The notes under the pieces: generated by a model
What the model was told of the DNA's origin: nothing
What the model saw: the letters and a program-made list of their open reading frames with translations, nothing else
The model's database searches: none
Assembly (NCBI RefSeq): GCF_028209395.1
Contig: NZ_JAQLDQ010000001.1
Location: forward strand, 238,208 to 302,207
DNA: 64,000 nucleotides
Direction of reading: 5' to 3'
Source: Collinsella aerofaciens
GTDB lineage: Bacteria > Actinomycetota > Coriobacteriia > Coriobacteriales > Coriobacteriaceae
Translations under genes and position numbers: made by a program
In this document: piece after piece, positions 18,434 to 27,243 of the stretch
Layout of the letters: every line of letters begins with the position of its first letter
Numbering within the stretch: the first letter of the stretch is position 1

Positions 18434-18922
18434 ATGATCAGAAAAACCCTCGAGACCGACATTCCCGCCGTCATGGCTATCTATGACGCGGCCCGCGCCT
18501 ATATGCGCGCACATGGCAACGCCACGCAGTGGCCCGAGGGCACGCCTTCGGCCGAGCAGCTGGCTGCCGATATTGCCGCTGGTGGCAGTTACGTGTGCGA
18601 AGTCGACGGCCGTGTGGTGGCGACGTTTGCCTTTTTACCGGGTCCGGACGAGTGCTATGACGTAATTGAGGACGGTCAATGGCGCAGCGACACTCCGTAT
18701 GCCGTTCTGCATCGCGTGGCATCCGACGGCACCGTGCACGGTATCGCGGCCGCGATGTTTGCCTTTGCCAAGGCGCGCGCTGACCACCTGCGTATCGACA
18801 CGCACGCGGACAACCTGCCTATGCAGGGCGCGAGCATGAAAGCGGGGTTCGAGCGCGCCGGCGTCGTGTATGTTTCGGACGGCACGCCGCGTGTTGCGTT
18901 CGACTGGCTGCGCGAGGCATAA
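18434..18922 (+). CDS. GNAT-family N-acetyltransferase
   Basis: A 162-residue acetyl-CoA-dependent acetyltransferase. The N-terminal helix-strand (RKTLETDIPAVMAIYDAARAYM) and strand with VCEVDGRVVATFAF are standard GNAT features; the acetyl-CoA loop is less standard (HRVASDGTVHGIAAAMFAFAKA), and HADNLPMQGASMKAGFERAG forms the C-terminal core. GTG at 18431 and ATG at 18434 are adjacent; the ATG is 9 bases from GTGAGG and is used. Substrate unknown. Confidence 0.85.
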   Translation: MIRKTLETDIPAVMAIYDAARAYMRAHGNATQWPEGTPSAEQLAADIAAGGSYVCEVDGRVVATFAFLPGPDECYDVIEDGQWRSDTPYAVLHRVASDGTVHGIAAAMFAFAKARADHLRIDTHADNLPMQGASMKAGFERAGVVYVSDGTPRVAFDWLREA

Positions 18923-18961
18923 GAGCGGGGACGCGTATCAGCAATCCACATACATGAAAAT

Positions 18962-18982
18962 GGCCCCGGGTGGGGCCTTTTT
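18962..18982 (+). terminator. Rho-independent terminator
   Basis: GGCCCC and GGGGCC form a tight stem with a four-base loop followed by five T, 40 bp after the GNAT stop codon. Confidence 0.8.
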
Positions 18983-19179
18983 GATCGCTGGGCTGTTAAG
19001 GGGAGGTGCCGGCTTTCGTAAGGCGCGAACCTACGAAAATCGCCGCGCGGCAACGCGGGGCGATGAGCTCGGTCGGGGGATAGGGCCCGCTTCGCCCGCC
19101 GGCCCGTAAATTGTATCATCCAGTGTGGAACGAGGATGCCCGTTGCCGAGTGCGACGGGCTTGCAATAAGAGGAGAGCC

Positions 19180-21183
19180 ATGTCGAAGCAAGCGGTCGTT
19201 GGAATCTTGGCGCATGTCGATGCCGGCAAGACCACGCTGGCCGAGGCCATGCTGTTCTGCGCGGGTCGCATTCGCAAGCGCGGCCGCGTGGACGATGGCG
19301 ACTCGCACCTGGATACCAACGCCATCGAGCGCGAGCGCGGCATCACGATTTTCTCGTCGCAGGCCGTGTTCGACCACGGTGATACCCGCGTCATGCTCGT
19401 GGACGCTCCCGGACACGTGGATTTTTCGGCCGAGGCAGAGCGCACGTTGCGTGCGCTCGACTACGCGATTTTGGTGGTAGGTGCCAACGACGGCGTGCAG
19501 GGGCACACCGAAACCCTGTGGCGCCTGCTTGCGCGCTATGACATTCCGACGTTCATCTTCATCAACAAGATCGATTTGGAGAATCCTGGCCGCGATGTTT
19601 TGCTGACACAGCTTGGGCAGCGTCTTTCCGAGGCCTGCCTGGATGCCAACGAACTGTTGGCGGGTGGTGCCGTTCAGGAGGACGCTGCTGCGTTGGACGA
19701 GGCGGCGCTCGATGAGTTTCTTGAGACGGGCGAGCTTTCTGTCGCAACGCTGTCGCGCATGGTTGTCGAGCGCAAGCTCTTTCCCTGCTTTGCCGGCTCG
19801 GCGCTCAAGGACCAGGGCGTGGGCGAGCTGCTGGATGGCATGTGCACGCTGATGCGTGAACAGGCGTGGGCCCCGGAGTTCGCCGCGCGCGTCTATCGCG
19901 TCAGCCGAGGTGTTCGTGGCGAGCGCTTGGCTTGGGTTAAAGTGACCGGCGGCACACTGCATGCCAAACAGATGATTGACGGACGTTCCGGCGCCGAGGC
20001 ATGGGAGCAAAAGATCGACCAGGTGCGCATCTATAACGGTGAGAAATACGAGCTTGCCCAGGAAGTTGCCGCTGGCGGCATCTGCGCCGTGACGGGCCTT
20101 GCGCACGTTCGCCCAGGGGACGCCCTGGGCGCGGAGTCCGCGGGCGATGCGCCCGTCATTGCGCCAGTCCTCACCTATACGGTGCTGCCGGGCGAACACG
20201 ACGTCCATACGGTGTTCAAAGCATTGACTGAGTTGGCGGACGAAGATCCCATGCTCGGCGTAAGCTGGAATACGCATCTTGAGCAGATTCACCTGCAGTT
20301 GATGGGCGCCGTGCAGCTCGAGGTCGTGCAGCGCGTGCTGGCCGATCGTTTTGGCCTTGCGGTCGAGTTTGAGCCCGGCGGCATTCTCTATAAGGAGACG
20401 ATCTCGCAGCCGGTCGAGGGTGTGGGCCACTTTGAGCCGCTGCGCCACTATGCCGAGGTGCATTTGCGCTTGGAGCCGTTGCCGGCGGGTTCGGGCGTGC
20501 AGTTTGGCACCGTCACCTCGACCGATGAGCTCGATCTTAACTGGCAGCGTTTGGCGCTCGCCAACGCTATGGAGCGCGATCACCTGGGCGTGTTGACGGG
20601 CTCGCCCATCACCGATGTGCGCATTACGCTCACGGGCGGCCGCGCGCATGCCAAACACACCGAGGGCGGCGATTTTCGCCAGGCCACGTACCGCGCGATT
20701 CGCCAGGGTTTGATGCAGGCGCGCGAGGCCGGCGCGGCGGTGTTGTTGGAGCCGTGGTATCGCTTTGAGCTCGAGGTGCCGGGGGAGTGCGTGGGCCGGG
20801 CGCTTTCGGATGTCACGCGCATGGGCGCCGAGTACAAGCCGCCGGCGATGGCGGGCGACCGGGCGAAGCTTGTGGGTCGCGTGCCAGCATCCGAGGTACA
20901 GGATTATGCGCTGGAGGTGGCTGCCTACACGAGCGGCCGCGGACATCTGTACCTTGAGTTCGCCGGTTATGCGGCATGCCATGATGCCGAGCGCGTCATC
21001 GAGGCGGCCGCCTATGAGCCCGAGGCCGATCTGCCCAACACGCCCGACTCGGTCTTTTGCGCCCACGGCGCCGGCTACACGGTCAAATGGTACGACGTAC
21101 CCGCCGCGGCGCACGTAAAGGTCGATCCCGCCACTTTCCGCCCCTATCGCTCCGCCGACGCGGAATTTTTCGGCCACATGTGA
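19180..21183 (+). CDS. Tet(M)/EF-G-like translational GTPase
   Basis: A 667-residue GTPase with the Tet(M)-type layout: AHVDAGKTT near residue 11, RERGITIFS switch, DAPGHVDF, NKID, then EF-G-like domains II-V; the C-terminal half includes ALEVAAYTSGRGHLYLEFAGY, matching the Tet(M) domain V region. Tet(M) proteins (639 residues) release tetracycline from ribosomes. This protein is divergent, longer and has the composition of its neighbours, so it is more likely a chromosomal paralogue than an acquired resistance gene. ATG at 19180 follows AGAGGAGAG. The stop codon lies inside a GGGACAG palindrome. Confidence 0.85.
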   Translation: MSKQAVVGILAHVDAGKTTLAEAMLFCAGRIRKRGRVDDGDSHLDTNAIERERGITIFSSQAVFDHGDTRVMLVDAPGHVDFSAEAERTLRALDYAILVVGANDGVQGHTETLWRLLARYDIPTFIFINKIDLENPGRDVLLTQLGQRLSEACLDANELLAGGAVQEDAAALDEAALDEFLETGELSVATLSRMVVERKLFPCFAGSALKDQGVGELLDGMCTLMREQAWAPEFAARVYRVSRGVRGERLAWVKVTGGTLHAKQMIDGRSGAEAWEQKIDQVRIYNGEKYELAQEVAAGGICAVTGLAHVRPGDALGAESAGDAPVIAPVLTYTVLPGEHDVHTVFKALTELADEDPMLGVSWNTHLEQIHLQLMGAVQLEVVQRVLADRFGLAVEFEPGGILYKETISQPVEGVGHFEPLRHYAEVHLRLEPLPAGSGVQFGTVTSTDELDLNWQRLALANAMERDHLGVLTGSPITDVRITLTGGRAHAKHTEGGDFRQATYRAIRQGLMQAREAGAAVLLEPWYRFELEVPGECVGRALSDVTRMGAEYKPPAMAGDRAKLVGRVPASEVQDYALEVAAYTSGRGHLYLEFAGYAACHDAERVIEAAAYEPEADLPNTPDSVFCAHGAGYTVKWYDVPAAAHVKVDPATFRPYRSADAEFFGHM

Positions 21184-21208
21184 CAAAGGGACAGTCCCTT
21201 TGTCACAT
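21178..21208. repeat. GGGACAG palindrome, copy 1
   Basis: ATGTGACAAAGGGAC is followed by one base and its exact complement, a perfect 15-bp inverted repeat. It contains the stop codon of the GTPase gene. Copies occur at 22398-22424 and 24942-24976. Confidence 0.9.
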
Positions 21209-21212
21209 TTAG

Positions 21213-21242
21213 TTGGTACAACTCGGTACAAGTTGGTATAAC
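21213..21242 (+). promoter_or_regulatory. Three tandem 10-bp repeats upstream of the AAA ATPase gene
   Basis: TTGGTACAAC, TCGGTACAAG and TTGGTATAAC lie head to tail, one per helical turn, 34 bp before the ATPase ATG. Such helical phasing suits an oligomerising DNA-binding protein; the role is inferred. Confidence 0.5.
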
Positions 21243-21276
21243 TATTTACAGCGTTTGCCAATCCGAGGAGGCCGAC

Positions 21277-22395
21277 ATGAATCCAAACCCCTTTAAGCCA
21301 ACTGCAGGTAAGCGGCCTCCGGTGCTCATCGGTCGCGAGTCGGTCATCGAAGATTTTGAGGAAGGGCTCGATAACGGCGCCGGAGCGCCGGGCAGGCTCA
21401 TGCTCATTACGGGAAACCGCGGCTGCGGCAAGACGGTTCTCCTGCGGGAGCTGCAACGTCTGGCCAATGAGCGCGGATGGGCGGTTGTCTCCGATTCCGC
21501 TTCGCTTGGCTTATGCGACCGCTTGGCCGACGCGCTTCGCTCGAATAAACCCGTTGTGACGTCAATGGAGTTTGGGCCGTCGTTTGGCCGGATGTCGGTC
21601 GAGGCGGCGCGGGCAAAAGGCGAGACGCTGCGAGGGCTGGTCAACGAGCGCCTCAAGAAGCTCGGTCCAGGTAAGGGCATACTGTTTGCGATTGACGAGG
21701 CACAATCGGCGTCTATCGAGGAACTGGCGGCTCTTGCCGTTCTCTATCAGCAGGTGCTCGGAGACCAGGATGCCACGGGCTTGCCCGATAGCGACCAGCG
21801 CGGTCTTGCGCTGGTGTTCGCCGGCTTACCCAGTATGGTTGACGACCTGCTCGAAGAGCCGAGCGTGACGTTTTTGCGCCGTGCTCAGCAGCGTGCGCTG
21901 GGGGCGATTTCTTTGCCCAAGGTGCGCGATTCATATGTCCAGACGGTCAAGGACGCCGGTCTTTACGTTGATGCGGAGACGGCGGACCTTGCGGCGCGCA
22001 AGAGCATGGGGCATCCCTACATGGTCCAGCTGGTGGGATATTACATGTGGCGCTCTGCTGTCCGGCGTGGCTCGCAGATCATCGAAAGCTGTGATGTCGA
22101 GGATGGCCATACGGATGCCGTCTCCGAGTTCTACGAAGCGGTTGACGCGCCTCTGTATTACGGGCTGCGCACCCCACAGCGTCTCTTTATCGAGGCCATG
22201 GCGGTTGACGAGGACAAGCCGACGCGCATGGCGGATATCATTGAGCGCTGCGACCGTACCCAGAGCTGGGCGAGTAAATATCGCGCAAGCCTGATTCGCG
22301 AGCGCGTCATCGAGGCTGCCGGATACGGTCTCGTCCGGTTTACCGTGCCCATGCTGGGCGAGTACATTCGAGATCGTGTTTTATGGCACAAGTAA
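21277..22395 (+). CDS. AAA ATPase with C-terminal winged helix
   Basis: A 372-residue P-loop ATPase. Walker A is GNRGCGKT near residue 47, Walker B is ILFAIDEAQ near 135, followed by a sensor-like GLALVFAGLPSM and, after residue 270, a helical/winged-helix tail (APLYYGLRTPQRLFIEAMAVDE ... GYGLVRFTVPMLGEYIRDRV). This resembles the archaeal-ATPase/Orc1-Cdc6-like group that is widespread in bacteria with no assigned role. GAGGAGG precedes the ATG. It sits between the Tet(M)-like and UvrA-like genes, each junction marked by a GGGACAG palindrome. Function unknown. Confidence 0.75.
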   Translation: MNPNPFKPTAGKRPPVLIGRESVIEDFEEGLDNGAGAPGRLMLITGNRGCGKTVLLRELQRLANERGWAVVSDSASLGLCDRLADALRSNKPVVTSMEFGPSFGRMSVEAARAKGETLRGLVNERLKKLGPGKGILFAIDEAQSASIEELAALAVLYQQVLGDQDATGLPDSDQRGLALVFAGLPSMVDDLLEEPSVTFLRRAQQRALGAISLPKVRDSYVQTVKDAGLYVDAETADLAARKSMGHPYMVQLVGYYMWRSAVRRGSQIIESCDVEDGHTDAVSEFYEAVDAPLYYGLRTPQRLFIEAMAVDEDKPTRMADIIERCDRTQSWASKYRASLIRERVIEAAGYGLVRFTVPMLGEYIRDRVLWHK

Positions 22396-22397
22396 AG

Positions 22398-22424
22398 GAC
22401 AAAGGGACAGTCCCTTTGTCACAT
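22398..22424. repeat. GGGACAG palindrome, copy 2
   Basis: GACAAAGGGAC, one base, then its complement (11 bp perfect), two bases after the ATPase stop codon. The outer bases present in copies 1 and 3 are absent on the left. Confidence 0.9.
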
Positions 22425-22446
22425 TCGATCAACAGGAAGGGGGGCG

Positions 22447-24939
22447 ATGACGGTGTCGCAACAGCCGAGTGCTATCGAGGTACGTGGTGCGCGCGTCCAT
22501 AACCTCAAGGACATCGATATCGATATTCCGCTGGGAAGGCTCGTGGGCATTGCCGGCGTGTCGGGTTCAGGCAAGAGCTCGCTGGCGCTGGGGGTTCTGT
22601 ATGCCGAGGGCTCGCGTCGTTATCTGGAGGCGCTCAGCACTTATACCCGCCGTCGGCTGACACAGGCAGAGCATGCTCAGGTGGACGAGGTGCTGCACGT
22701 GCCGGCGGCACTCGCATTGCATCAGCGTCCTAGTGTGCCAGGCGTGCGCTCGACCTTTGGCACCATGACCGAGCTCAACAACAGCCTGCGCCTGCTCTTT
22801 AGCCGCTGCGCCCATCACGTGTGCCCGCATTGCGGGACGCGTGTGGAGCCGAGCCTTAACGTGGCCGCGGGCCTGTCGCTCACGTGCCCCGCATGCGGCC
22901 GCGAGTTCTATGCGCCGGGTGCCGAGGACCTTGCCTTTAACAGTGGCGGCGCGTGTTCTACCTGCGGCGGCACCGGCGTCATGCGCGAGGTGGACGAGGC
23001 GAGCCTGGTGCCCGACGAGTCAAAGACCATCAACGAGGGCGCGGTGCTTCCCTGGGGCACGCTCATGTGGGACCTGATGAAGCAGGTGGCCGGCGAGATG
23101 GGCGTGCGTACCGACGTGCCGTTTAACCAGCTCACGCCTCAAGAGCGCGACATCGTGTTCCATGGCCCAGCAGTTAAGAAGCACATTCTCTACGTTCCCA
23201 AAAACGGCGAGGGCGCCACGCCGCTCGACTTTACCTATTACAACGCCGTCTATACCGTCGAGAATGCGCTCGCCAAGGTTAAGGACGATAAGGGGCTCAA
23301 GCGCGTTGCGCGCTTTTTGCGCGAGGGACCGTGCCGCGATTGCGGAGGCACGCGTCTTTCCGAGGCCGCGCGCCAGCCCCAGGTGCGCGGTATCGATCTG
23401 GCGCAGGCGGCGGCCATGACGCTGGGCGAGGCGATTGAGTGGGTGCGCGGAGTGCCCGCATCCTTGCCGACCGAGATGCAGCCCATGGCGACGGATATCT
23501 GCGATTCGTTTTTGAGCACGGCCCGTCGCCTGGTCGATCTGGGTCTCGACTACCTTTCGCTCGACCGCGCCGGCGCCACGCTCTCCACGGGTGAGCGCCA
23601 GCGCGTACAGCTTGCCCGCGTGGTCCGCAACCGATCGACGGGCGTGCTGTATGTGCTGGACGAGCCTTCGATTGGCTTACATCCCGCGAACGTCGACGGC
23701 TTGGTAGGCGTAATGCGCGATCTGGTGGTCGACGGCAATACCGTGGTTGTTGTCGACCACGACACGCGCGTGCTGGCAGAAGCCGACTATCTGGTCGAGA
23801 TGGGCCCCGTTGCGGGAGCAGGCGGCGGCCATGTAATCGCCGCCGGTACGGTAGACGAGGTCGAACAATCGCAGGGCAGCCGCATCGCGCCGTTCTTGCG
23901 CTCGGACCCCAAGCGTCTGCGCCCGCAGGTGGCTGACGACGAAATGTTCGACCTAGGCCATATCCGCATGGCGACCGATGCCATCCATACCGTCAAACCA
24001 CTCGAAGTCGATATCCCGCGCGGCCGCCTTGTCGCGGTGACGGGTGTTTCGGGTTCGGGCAAGACGACACTGGTGCTCGAGACGCTCATCCCGGCGCTCA
24101 AGGCACAGGCAGCCGGTGAGCGCCTGCCAAGGCACGTGCGTTGGGTCGATGCCGAGGGCATCGCGCGCGCCAACCTGATTGACGCCACGCCCATCGGCGC
24201 CAACGTACGCTCGACGGTAGCGACCTATGCCGACATCCATGATGAGCTGCGCCGCGCCTTCGCCCGTACGCCCGAGGCCAAGGCGTCAGGGTATAAGGCG
24301 GGTGCCTTTAGCTACAACACTGGCGCTTTGCGCTGCCCCACGTGCGATGGCACGGGCTCGATATCGCTCGACGTGCAGTTTTTGCCCGATGTCGAGATTG
24401 TCTGTCCTGCATGCCGTGGCTCGCGTTATGCAGACGCAGCCTCGCATATTCATCGCGAGGGCAAGGACGGCAGTCTGCTCACGTTGCCGCAGCTCATGGA
24501 CATGAGTGTGGACGAGGCCCTCGACGCCACGGTGGGACTCAAGAAAGTTCAGGCGCGCCTGCAGACCTTGCATGGCCTGGGTCTGGGCTACCTGACACTT
24601 GGCGAGCCCACGCCGGCGCTCTCGGGCGGCGAGGCGCAGCGACTTAAGCTTGCAAGCGAGATGGGCCGCGTGCAGGACGATGCCGTATTCGTGTTCGACG
24701 AGCCCACGATCGGCCTGCATCCGCTCGATGTTCAGGTGCTGCTGAGTGTGTTTGACGGACTCGTTGCCAAGGGCGCCACGGTTATCGTGATCGAACACGA
24801 CCTCGACCTTATCCGTAACGCCGATTACGTGATCGACATGGGTCCGGGTGGCGGCGACGCGGGCGGGCAAATCGTCTGCACCGGTACGCCGGGCGACATC
24901 GCTGCCTGCTCCGCAAGCGTCACTGGCCGCTACCTCTAG
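22447..24939 (+). CDS. UvrA-like ABC ATPase (short paralogue)
   Basis: An 830-residue protein with two UvrA-type ABC modules. Walker A motifs are GVSGSGKSS (about 39) and GVSGSGKTT (about 532); signatures are LSTGERQRV and LSGGEAQRL; zinc-binding CxxC pairs occur at CPHC/CPAC, CSTC/CRDC and CPTC/CPAC. Housekeeping UvrA is about 940 residues, so this is a UvrA2/DrrC-like paralogue with a reduced insertion region. Such proteins are linked to resistance to DNA-binding drugs or to accessory repair. ATG at 22447 follows GGAAGGGGG. Without the rest of the genome I cannot exclude that it is the only UvrA. Confidence 0.85.
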   Translation: MTVSQQPSAIEVRGARVHNLKDIDIDIPLGRLVGIAGVSGSGKSSLALGVLYAEGSRRYLEALSTYTRRRLTQAEHAQVDEVLHVPAALALHQRPSVPGVRSTFGTMTELNNSLRLLFSRCAHHVCPHCGTRVEPSLNVAAGLSLTCPACGREFYAPGAEDLAFNSGGACSTCGGTGVMREVDEASLVPDESKTINEGAVLPWGTLMWDLMKQVAGEMGVRTDVPFNQLTPQERDIVFHGPAVKKHILYVPKNGEGATPLDFTYYNAVYTVENALAKVKDDKGLKRVARFLREGPCRDCGGTRLSEAARQPQVRGIDLAQAAAMTLGEAIEWVRGVPASLPTEMQPMATDICDSFLSTARRLVDLGLDYLSLDRAGATLSTGERQRVQLARVVRNRSTGVLYVLDEPSIGLHPANVDGLVGVMRDLVVDGNTVVVVDHDTRVLAEADYLVEMGPVAGAGGGHVIAAGTVDEVEQSQGSRIAPFLRSDPKRLRPQVADDEMFDLGHIRMATDAIHTVKPLEVDIPRGRLVAVTGVSGSGKTTLVLETLIPALKAQAAGERLPRHVRWVDAEGIARANLIDATPIGANVRSTVATYADIHDELRRAFARTPEAKASGYKAGAFSYNTGALRCPTCDGTGSISLDVQFLPDVEIVCPACRGSRYADAASHIHREGKDGSLLTLPQLMDMSVDEALDATVGLKKVQARLQTLHGLGLGYLTLGEPTPALSGGEAQRLKLASEMGRVQDDAVFVFDEPTIGLHPLDVQVLLSVFDGLVAKGATVIVIEHDLDLIRNADYVIDMGPGGGDAGGQIVCTGTPGDIAACSASVTGRYL

Positions 24940-24941
24940 CC

Positions 24942-24976
24942 GAATGTGACAAAGGGACTGTCCCTTTGTCACATTC
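24942..24976. repeat. GGGACAG palindrome, copy 3
   Basis: A perfect 17-bp inverted repeat around one central base, between the convergent UvrA-like and trmL genes. It contains the trmL stop codon (24969-24971). It has no long T run, though it could still act as a terminator. Confidence 0.9.
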
Positions 24977-25568
24977 CCGGGAAGTCTGTCTGGCGCAGGG
25001 CCTCGTAGAGGACGATGGCGGCGCTGTTGGAGAGGTTGAGTGCACTAATGCGGTAGTCGGCCGGGTCGATAAAGTTGCCGCAGATATCCTGCCGAAGGAT
25101 GGCTTCGTGGCTGTCCTCGGTATGTCCGAGCGCCTCCTCGTGGGCTTCCCAAGCCTCGGCGTTATCGAGTGAGTCGCAATCGCGCAGCATCGGGATGCGC
25201 TCGCAGCGCGCGGGCGCCGCAGCAAGCAGGTCTTCGGGAATCCCCGAGCTCTCGCTGCCAAAGACCAGATAGTCACCGTCGCGGTAGGTGCTTTGCGCAT
25301 AGGTGCGGCGCGCCTTTTTGGTCAGCAGATGCAGGCGCTCGTCGGCAGGGGAGAGGTCGTTGCGCGTAAGGAAATCCTCCCAGCCGGCATAGATCGTCAC
25401 GTCCAAGTTTTGCCAGTAGCCCAGGCCGGCGCGACGCACCGTCTTGTCGTCGAGCGAAAAGCCCAGCGGCTCTACCAGATGCAGGCGGGCGCCAGTAACC
25501 ACGCAGGTGCGGCCGATATTGCCCGTATTGGCCGGAATCTCGGGTGCATACAGCACGATATTGAACAT
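24969..25568 (-). CDS. trmL: tRNA (cytidine/uridine-34-2'-O)-methyltransferase
   Basis: A 199-residue SPOUT methyltransferase matching TrmL, which methylates the wobble ribose of tRNA-Leu isoacceptors. Motif 1 is NTGNIGRTC, motif 2 VFGSESSGIPE and motif 3 LNLSNSAAIVLYEALRQ, all as expected of the trefoil-knot fold. The start is ATG at 25568, with GGAGATTC upstream and the family N-terminus MFNIVLYAPEIP. The insertion of about 30 residues (CGNFIDPADYRISA and preceding) makes it longer than E. coli TrmL (157). Its end lies inside a palindromic repeat. Confidence 0.9.
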   Translation of the reverse strand: MFNIVLYAPEIPANTGNIGRTCVVTGARLHLVEPLGFSLDDKTVRRAGLGYWQNLDVTIYAGWEDFLTRNDLSPADERLHLLTKKARRTYAQSTYRDGDYLVFGSESSGIPEDLLAAAPARCERIPMLRDCDSLDNAEAWEAHEEALGHTEDSHEAILRQDICGNFIDPADYRISALNLSNSAAIVLYEALRQTDFPGM

Positions 25569-25592
25569 GAATCTCCTTGGCTCAGAATGAAA

Positions 25593-25629
25593 AACCACCA
25601 CGAAGGGGACAGGCACCTTCGTGGTGGTT
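25593..25629. repeat. Palindrome with GGGACAGG core between trmL and cobW-type gene
   Basis: AACCACCACGAAGG pairs perfectly with CCTTCGTGGTGGTT across a 9-base loop containing GGACAGG. It resembles the other GGGACAG elements in its core but has different arms. It lies 25 bp upstream of trmL and may terminate the gene at 25668-26798. Confidence 0.8.
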
Positions 25630-25667
25630 AGGCGGTTACGTGGGCGGAAAACGCCCGCTTTGATAAC

Positions 25668-26798
25668 CTAGGCGCGGTGCCAGTCGGTCAGGCAGGCATC
25701 GAGGGCGGCGATGAGCGCGTCCTTGTCCATGTGACGCCCGATGATGCACAGGCTCGTCATGCGGTCGCCCGTCTCGTCGTCCCAAATCTGCATGATCTCG
25801 GGGTTCTCGTCGATAATCTTCTGCTTCTCGCCCTCGGGCGCAGAATCGACAAACAGACCGTTCTCCATTAGGCGCATCTGGTGGCCGGCCTGCTCAAACA
25901 TGTAGCATATGTCCGGATTGCCGGTCTGCCACAGCGGGCCCTTGACGCGAATGACCTCGTCGGGCCACTCCTGCTCAACAAAATCGGTGAACTTCTGCAG
26001 GTCAAACGGCTTGCGGCGCGAGTACACAAAGGTCTCGATGTCGTACTCGAGCACCTCGGGGTCGTCGTGCTCCTCGGGATGCTCCATGGCCTCGATCCAA
26101 GCGGCGGAGTTGTAGGCGCGCATAAAGTCGAAGCGGCCGGTGTCGAGCAGCTCCTCCATGGGGACCTCGCCGTTTTGGGCTTCGACGATCACGGCGTCCT
26201 TCTGCAGGCTGCGCACAATGGCCTTGAGCTCTGCGATCTGCTCGGGGGTGACGGTGTCAGTCTTATTAAGAACCAGCGTGGAGCAAAACTCGATCTGCTG
26301 GATGAGCAGGCTCTCGATGTCGTCCTCGTCGATATCCTCGGCCAGCAGGTCGCGGCCGCCGTTGAACTCGTCGTACATGCGGGCGCAGTCGACCACGGCC
26401 ACGATGTTGTCGAGCGCGAGCTTGGGCTCGCCGCCCACCTTGGCCTCGTCGCAGAAGCTCGAGATGGTGTAGGCGATGGGGATAGGCTCGCAGATACCCG
26501 AGGCCTCGATGATGATGTAATCGAAGTTGCCCGAATCGGCGATGCCCTGCAGCTGGTTGGCAAGATCGTCCGAAAGCGTGCAGCAGATGCAGCCGTTGGT
26601 GAGCGGGATGAGGTCGTCGGTCTCGGAAAGGCCGCCGTCGGCGATGAGGCTGGCGTCGACGTTGATCTCGCCGATATCGTTGACGATCACGGCAGCGCGG
26701 ATGCCGCCGTCGTTAGCGAGGATGTGGTTGAGCAGTGTAGTCTTGCCGGCACCGAGGTATCCGGTAAGCATGATGATCTTTACGGGTTTGTTGGGCAT
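25668..26798 (-). CDS. CobW/COG0523-family metallochaperone GTPase
   Basis: A 376-residue G3E GTPase. The P-loop is GYLGAGKTT near residue 11, the metal-binding CxCC is NGCICC near residue 67, and the guanine motif is NKTD; the CobW C-terminal domain follows (YSRRKPFDLQKFTDF, RVKGPLWQTGN). These proteins deliver zinc, cobalt or other metals to client enzymes. The start is ATG at 26798 since AAAGGAGG is four bases upstream; an earlier in-frame ATG has no such site. The metal cannot be inferred, and no Zur-type box was noticed. Confidence 0.88.
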   Translation of the reverse strand: MPNKPVKIIMLTGYLGAGKTTLLNHILANDGGIRAAVIVNDIGEINVDASLIADGGLSETDDLIPLTNGCICCTLSDDLANQLQGIADSGNFDYIIIEASGICEPIPIAYTISSFCDEAKVGGEPKLALDNIVAVVDCARMYDEFNGGRDLLAEDIDEDDIESLLIQQIEFCSTLVLNKTDTVTPEQIAELKAIVRSLQKDAVIVEAQNGEVPMEELLDTGRFDFMRAYNSAAWIEAMEHPEEHDDPEVLEYDIETFVYSRRKPFDLQKFTDFVEQEWPDEVIRVKGPLWQTGNPDICYMFEQAGHQMRLMENGLFVDSAPEGEKQKIIDENPEIMQIWDDETGDRMTSLCIIGRHMDKDALIAALDACLTDWHRA

Positions 26799-26884
26799 GT
26801 GCCCTCCTTTGTTAGACATGGCTTACAGTTGAATCTTATGCCAAACGCCTGCTCTTATACCCACGCGCTGACAAATAACACAGG

Positions 26885-27226
26885 CTACTCCCAGGCTCCC
26901 CATACATCGGGACAATAGCCGACGGTGGCCTTCTTGCCGTTGCGTACGATGGGCTCGGCCAGAACCTGCTGGTTCTCGAGCAGCTTATCGAAACGCTGGC
27001 TGGGGGTGAGGTGCTGGATGAGTGCGAGCGTCTCCTCGTCCTTGGCTTTGGGGTTGAGCAGCTTGTCGATGCCGCCGACCGCCTGCATCACGCTCGTGAG
27101 CTCGCCCTTGCTCATCTCCTTTTCCTTAAGGTCGATAAACTGCACCTTAATGCGTCGCTCCTTAAAATAGCGCTGGGCCTTCTTGGTATCGAAGGACTTC
27201 TTAGTCCCGAAAATTTGAATATTCAT
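26885..27226 (-). CDS. ArsC/Spx-family protein lacking the active Cys
   Basis: A 113-residue thioredoxin-fold protein of the ArsC family (MNIQIFGTKKSFDTKKAQRY, VLAEPIVRNGKKATVGYCP). Real ArsC and Spx proteins have a Cys in the first loop (CxxC or CSTCR); here it reads KKSFDTKK with no Cys, so arsenate reduction by the known mechanism is unlikely. The only Cys is in the late GYCPDVW. It lies 17 bp before the flavoprotein gene start on the same strand order. Annotation as arsenate reductase would be misleading. Confidence 0.8.
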   Translation of the reverse strand: MNIQIFGTKKSFDTKKAQRYFKERRIKVQFIDLKEKEMSKGELTSVMQAVGGIDKLLNPKAKDEETLALIQHLTPSQRFDKLLENQQVLAEPIVRNGKKATVGYCPDVWGAWE

Positions 27227-27243
27227 ATCTATGTTCCGCCGTT

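Noticed and set aside
19180-21183. Acquired tetracycline-resistance gene
   Set aside because: It is Tet(M)-like in architecture but divergent, matches local composition and has no mobile flanks, so resistance is not claimed.
18676-21456. A 926-codon minus-strand frame
   Set aside because: It lies opposite the Tet(M)-like and GNAT genes and has no domain; high-GC third positions keep the antisense frame open.
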